A program made the position numbers and the translations under genes. The notes under the pieces were generated by a model. It saw only the letters and a list, made by a program, of their open reading frames with translations, was not told the origin of the DNA and did no database searches. A stretch of 64,000 nucleotides of DNA from Sphagnum compactum (taxonomy: Eukaryota; Bryophyta; Sphagnopsida; Sphagnales): NCBI GenBank assembly GCA_965153455.1, contig OZ234495.1, forward strand, positions 17,728,875 through 17,792,874, written 5' to 3'. The first letter of the stretch is position 1, and each line of letters starts with the position of its first letter. Positions 60,423-64,000 of the stretch are shown here, piece after piece.

Positions 60423-62232
60423 AACTACTACAAAATGGGTCCAAATAGGGAGATCAAAGAAATATGCAACCTCAATATTCATGATCTTAGCGCATCTAAC
60501 ACACTAAGAATCGTTGAAAACAGATAAAAAATGAGAAAGTTATGGCCCCCCAAAGTAAAGGGGGTCAAAAAACTCAAAAAAAAAACTATTGAACACTACA
60601 AAGGCTGGTTCTTAAACACCCAGAAAGTTCATTTTATGTTGTTTTTTTGCTATTAGAGTTTTAATGTAATTTTTAGGAATTCAGATGGCGCTCCTATAGC
60701 ACTTTAAATCGTTTAAAATGAACAAGAAATAAGAAAGTTATGAGCTTTGAAAGTAGGAGGGGTCCAAAGGAAAAAACAAAAAACAAAACGTTTTATAACT
60801 TGGAAAGCTTATTTTTCTTATTTTTCTTCTTGTTAGTTTTTCATTTACTCCTTTTCTTTTGCACTTCAAAGGTGATTATGGGATATTTTTAGTAATTATG
60901 ATTACTTAATGAAAATATGATATTAATATTATTATCTAGTTCAAATTAATAATTAGTTGAGGATGTTTGTATACTTGTAGGTTAATTAGTGCAACCTATT
61001 TACATTAATATTTTAACATAAATTATAAAATTTAAATATATAATACCTATTGATTATATATATATAATTGATTATCACTATAATTCTGATAAAAATTTAA
61101 TTAATAATTATGATTATTTGTAATAATTTCTTAAATATTATCATATTAATTGATTTTGAATAATGTTTTGTTTAATCAAATGTACATTTTCTGAAAAAAT
61201 ATTCCAAAATAAAATAAAGTCAAACATATTTAAACCATGGTTTAGTTTTAACTTAATTTAATTTGACATAATTTAGTTTAGCAATAATTAATTTAACCTA
61301 ACTTAATTTAACCATTGTTAATTTTAGCCTAATTTAGTTTAGCCATAAATATTTTAGCATGATTTAATTTAACCACATTTATTTTATCCTAATTTAATTT
61401 AGTTTAGTTTAGTTTAGCCATAAATATTATAGCCTAACTTAATTTAGCCATAATAATTTGGCATAACGTAATTTATCCATATTTATTTTAGCCTAGTTTA
61501 ATTTAACTTAATCTAGTTTAGCCATAATTAATCTAATCTAATTTAATTTAGCCAAACTTGATTTAGCCATAATTAATTTGGCCTAACTTAATTTAGCCAT
61601 ATTTAATTTAATTTAATTTAATTTAACCATAATCGATTTAATCTAATAAATTTAGCCATGGTTAATTTTAACCTAATTTACTTTAGCCATAATTATTTTA
61701 GCCTAACTTAATTTAATTATCGTTAGTTTAGTTTAGTTTAATTTAATTTAATTTAGCCATAATTAATTTAGTTTAGCTTAATTTAACCATGGTTAATTTA
61801 ATTTGATTTAATTTGATTTAATTTAAATTAGCCATAATTAGTTTAGCCTAACTTAATTTAGCCATGGTTAGTTTATCTTTTTAGTTTATTTAGCCTAGGT
61901 TAGTTTAACCATGGTTATTTTAACCTAGGTTAGTTTAGAGGTTATTTTAAACCCCTTAGTACAAGAGGTACATAATACTATTATATATAGCCTATGTAGA
62001 TACATTAAGTATAATAATTTAAGTATGTATAAATTTAGGCCATTATTTTTATGACTCGTGTCCATGTTGTACACATTTAGTTGCATGTTAGTTGCACACA
62101 CAACCGTATGGCCCAAAAATTATACAATACCAAATTTGTAGTTGCAAACATGACCAAGATAGTTACAAACGACAACCAGTTGCATGCCAGTTGCATAGTG
62201 ACTGGTTGCAAATGACAAGATTTCTAGTAGTG
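60423..62232. mobile_element. Probable CACTA element with internal array
   Basis: The right end is clear: ATTTCTAGTAGTG ending at 62232, the inverse of CACTACTAGAAAT, preceded by TTGCAAATGAC/TTGCATG subterminal words. The proposed left end AACTACTACAAAATGGGT (60423) has its first base changed and resembles the right end of the 111 bp element at 43500-43610. Behind it lie two diverged copies of a segment with AATCGTT(G/T)AAAA and AGAAAGTTATG(G/A)GC (near 60508-60545 and 60707-60752). No transposase frame was seen. The pairing of these two ends is inference; the right end alone is firmer. Confidence 0.45.
61230..61930. repeat. Degenerate TTTAGCCATAATTAATTTAGCC array
   Basis: About 700 bases of diverged units such as TTTAGCCATAATTAATTTAG and CCTAACTTAATTTAACCAT, roughly 25-40 bases each. 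It lies between the proposed ends of the CACTA element. Confidence 0.85.
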
Positions 62233-63230
62233 AAATTATATAAGTAAAGCCCTTGCTCCCTTTGTTTCAACCTTAGCTTCATTAGAGACTTTAGTGCATT
62301 GCAATGCTTCCACCCTTTAGATTTATCGTTGTCATATTAAAATTCTTTGATGTTATTTTGATTAGATACAAACTTGAACTTCTATTTCAACTCTTTTAGG
62401 TCAACATTCATCCACATGTTTCATCTCGTAACAAGTGGGCCCTTAAGCATGCCATTTGAACATCTTTGAAATTTGTTTGACCTTATGGACTTGGGTAGTG
62501 GTTTTCCTTAGTTATTTTAGGCGTGTTCATAGATTGTTGTAGGTCACATCCTCAGGTGCATAGTTTGGGCCCTTGATGCTACTTGACTATTAACCACCAT
62601 GCCAAAACATGGCATTCGTGACTAGTTTTATAAAATGGCATTCATCATTAAAAAGATAACCAAAAATGGCATAAACAATAGTTCTAATTTGATTACATTT
62701 GAAAATGATTAGTCATAAAAACCATGTTTTGGCGTAATGAATGTTGGCCAAACCTTCTAAAAGCATCAAATTGATTGTAATGGATGAAGTCTTATATCAA
62801 TTCATGAGTAGGGCCTTGTGCCTTTAGTTTTGCAACATATTTGTTTTTTTTCTCTTGCCATCAATTTGGCATTACATTTAAAGGAAAGTGTAAGGCAATG
62901 ACACATGACATTTGAGTGGCCTTAGATCTTCACCTTGAGTAAATGTCATGAATGCTTTTAACATAAATTTCTACAAGGTTATAATTTAAGATCTCCACGT
63001 ATGGGCAATTGGTTGTCCCAATTCATGATGTTTCGTTTGTTCATTTTATGTATAACATGTTTTTTTTTTCTTTAGCCATCATTCCCCTTTGAAAAGGTTT
63101 GCCATTATCCATTATTCCATTGACATGCGTTTAATTAAACAATTTTCTAGGTTGACAAATTTTTCACCCTTGTTCACTTTCCAAAAGTGGGGTGCAATTT
63201 ACTAACCTAAATCATTATGAAACTTTTTAA
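62233..63230 (+). pseudogene. Second decayed LINE fragment
   Basis: Translation gives traces of the LINE type seen at 4740-7400: HVSSRNKWALKHAI near 62420-62460, VMDEVLYQFMSRALCL near 62780-62825, and ITFKGKCKAMTHDI.VALDLHLE near 62870-62935. It matches the order of the first copy but is more decayed, with a small inverted-repeat element (62600-62734) inserted in it. It starts right after the CACTA-type end at 62232. Confidence 0.6.
62600..62734. mobile_element. Small inverted-repeat element in the LINE relic
   Basis: Terminal inverted repeats of about 25 bases: TGCCAAAACATGGCATTCGT at 62600 and, in complement from 62734, CGCCAAAACATGGTTTTTAT. Both continue into GACTA. The sequence interrupts the LINE-like reading between a LLALVK-like end and the following VLYQF piece. 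Exact ends and target duplication are uncertain by a few bases. Confidence 0.55.
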
Positions 63231-63289
63231 ATGAAATAAGTTCACTCCGCTTTAGTCATTTCAACTTGGTTTAAATTATGTCAATACAA

Positions 63290-63640
63290 AAATGAATCAT
63301 GAATGTCATATAAGGTGGAATAACCTATAACAATTAAGAATAACTTCATGTAAAATAAATTAGAATGGATTAGGTTGGAATAATTTAAAATAACCAATAA
63401 TAACATAAGGTAGAATAACTGAGGATAACATAAGGTAGAATAACATAAAATAACCTATAATAACCATATTTAATAATAACATAGGGTGGAATAACCTAAA
63501 ACATCTTAGGGCAAAATAATTAATAATAACCTATGGTGGAATTATCCAAAAATAACCTAAGGTGGATTAGCTTAAAAGAACCTAAAATAATTTTAAATAA
63601 CCAAAAAAACTTAGAATAATAAAAAATAACTTATTGTGAA
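63290..63640. repeat. Degenerate GGTGGAATAACCTAAAATAACC array
   Basis: About 350 bases of diverged units such as ATAACATAAGGTAGAATAAC and CCTATGGTGGAATTATCC, about 30-40 bases each. It is like the other two arrays in being A/T-rich and irregular. Confidence 0.75.
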
Positions 63641-64000
63641 ATATTTTAAAATAACTTATGTATTGTATGTTGCGATCCTAACATTGGGTTTGTGACTAAG
63701 TATGAAATGCAAGGGCCCATAAGGCCAAAAGTGTGTTTAGGTGTGAAACGCACTCTCACAAATAGGGGAGAGTGCAAGGGATGAAGCTTAATGACTGCCA
63801 AGTGCACTACCACTTTGAGAGTTGCATTCGTGTGGAAGTTGCGAATGTTTAGAGCTTTGGTTGGAAAGTTAAACAAGCACCAAATTGGGCCCCCAAGACA
63901 CCATCAGAAAGGTCTTGAAGTGTAAATGCTTAAAATGCCCTCGCATTGTTCATTTAGATTTGATTTGCATGAGTTATAATCAAAAGAAGGGGTGAGAGTC
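63641..64000. other. Window end, no gene recognised
   Basis: A 76-codon minus frame (63646-63876) has no recognisable product. Base composition rises slightly in GC toward the edge. Confidence 0.35.

Overview
The window looks like nuclear DNA of a land plant, most likely a fern. The evidence is spliceosomal genes with GT-AG introns, a PPR-DYW RNA-editing-factor relic whose repeat wording is of the kind I associate with ferns, and plant-type transposon ends (CACTA, hAT, PIF/Harbinger, Emigrant-like). The sequence is AT-rich, gene-poor and full of decayed mobile elements. The fern placement is inference from protein style; I could not run a search.

Genes. Four loci look like real genes. (1) MED19, a Mediator subunit, on + at 10293-11638 in four recognised exons; its 5' end is uncertain. 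(2) PAC2/PSMG2, a proteasome assembly chaperone, on - at 15408-17860 in seven exons that join in phase to 280 residues. (3) A coiled-coil protein of unknown family on - at 36917-39585, four exons all in phase 0, 584 residues, with a CxxC-x12-CxxC cluster. (4) The first coding exon of a TAXIMIN-type small peptide gene on + at 55610-55713. Its cysteine-rich second half is not in the window, so the intron is longer than 8.2 kb or the gene is broken. A PPR-DYW pseudogene fills 525-2854.

Layout. 0-3 kb: PPR-DYW pseudogene. 4.7-7.4 kb: decayed LINE. 7.7-8.2 kb: Emigrant/pogo-like MITE. 8.3-8.5 kb: fold-back sequence. 9-18 kb: the gene-rich part, with MED19 and PAC2 converging on two copies of one MITE family. 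18-36 kb: AT-rich and almost gene-free, with a 2.0 kb CACTA element (21.1-23.0 kb) and hAT fragments. 36.9-40.0 kb: the coiled-coil gene and a minisatellite in its leader. 42-46 kb: SINE-like piece, 111 bp CACTA miniature, PIF/Harbinger transposase relic. 47.2-53.3 kb: two hAT elements whose target duplications resemble each other. 54-57 kb: TAXIMIN exon and tandem repeats. 57-64 kb: AT-rich DNA, a probable second CACTA element with an internal array, and a second relic of the same LINE type with a MITE inside it.

How it fits together. The intact genes are ordinary housekeeping or signalling genes and do not form a pathway. The most unusual structure is in the mobile DNA. CACTA elements appear to carry long degenerate tandem arrays between their ends. 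Two neighbouring hAT elements share terminal sequence, target-site sequence and a related CTCTT/GTTGTTGC minisatellite in opposite orientations.
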